From NCBI GenBank assembly GCA_913053815.1, contig CAJXGK010000161.1, forward strand, positions 1 through 5,312: a stretch of 5,312 nucleotides of DNA. Reading direction: 5' to 3'. Origin of the DNA: an uncultured Rhodanobacteraceae bacterium. Lineage in GTDB: Bacteria > Pseudomonadota > Gammaproteobacteria > Xanthomonadales > Rhodanobacteraceae. A model generated the notes under the pieces. The model did no database searches, was not told where the DNA came from, and was given only the letters and a program-made list of their open reading frames with translations. Of this stretch, positions 5,311 through 5,312 are shown in pieces. The position numbers and the translations under genes were made by a program. Every line of letters begins with the position of its first letter. Positions within the stretch are counted from its first letter, which is position 1.

Positions 5311-5312
5311 AT

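Noticed and set aside
5270..5312. Plus-strand ATG at 5270 open to the right edge as a divergent gene start
   Set aside because: Only 14 codons are visible, with no ribosome binding site and a T-run directly upstream.

Overview
The window holds most of a type II secretion system (T2SS, general secretory pathway) operon from a Gram-negative bacterium. All recognised genes lie on the minus strand, so transcription runs from right to left. In order of transcription they are gspG, gspH, gspI, gspJ, gspK, gspL, gspM and the first 61 codons of gspN, which runs off the left edge. Each call rests on residues visible in the translation: prepilin leaders ending in Gly followed by a Phe-Thr-Leu type N-terminus, family motifs, and single membrane anchors in the expected places. 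The source is probably a beta- or gammaproteobacterium: the G-to-N gene order resembles Xanthomonas-type and Burkholderia-type clusters, GC content looks moderate, and a proteobacterial dispersed repeat of the 'ATTCCCGC' kind is present. The species cannot be named.

Layout from right to left. 5236-5310 is the 24-codon tail of an unidentified minus-strand reading frame entering from the right edge. 5187-5228 holds a degenerate hairpin repeat. About 4900-5186 is non-coding and is the likely promoter region. gspG (4465-4899) encodes the major pseudopilin. gspH (3918-4442), gspI (3506-3928), gspJ (2901-3506) and gspK (1981-2904) encode the minor pseudopilins. gspL (809-1981) and gspM (315-812) encode the inner-membrane assembly platform. 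A 131-nt gap then precedes gspN (183 to beyond 1).

The genes act together. GspG polymerises into the periplasmic pseudopilus, the GspH-I-J-K complex caps and primes it, and GspL and GspM anchor the assembly ATPase and pseudopilins at the inner membrane. GspN is an accessory inner-membrane protein. From gspH to gspM every junction overlaps (11, 1, 4, 1 and 4 nt), which implies one polycistronic, translationally coupled message. The ATPase gspE, platform protein gspF, secretin gspD and gspC are absent from the window. No gspF lies immediately upstream of gspG, so those parts must be encoded elsewhere, possibly beyond gspN.

This is a recognisable, conserved system and I found no convincing undescribed one. 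The points worth a second look are the TTG start of gspH, the gspM-gspN gap with its small open frame, the rearranged-looking right flank with a repeat next to a possible transposase tail, and a small inverted repeat before gspG.
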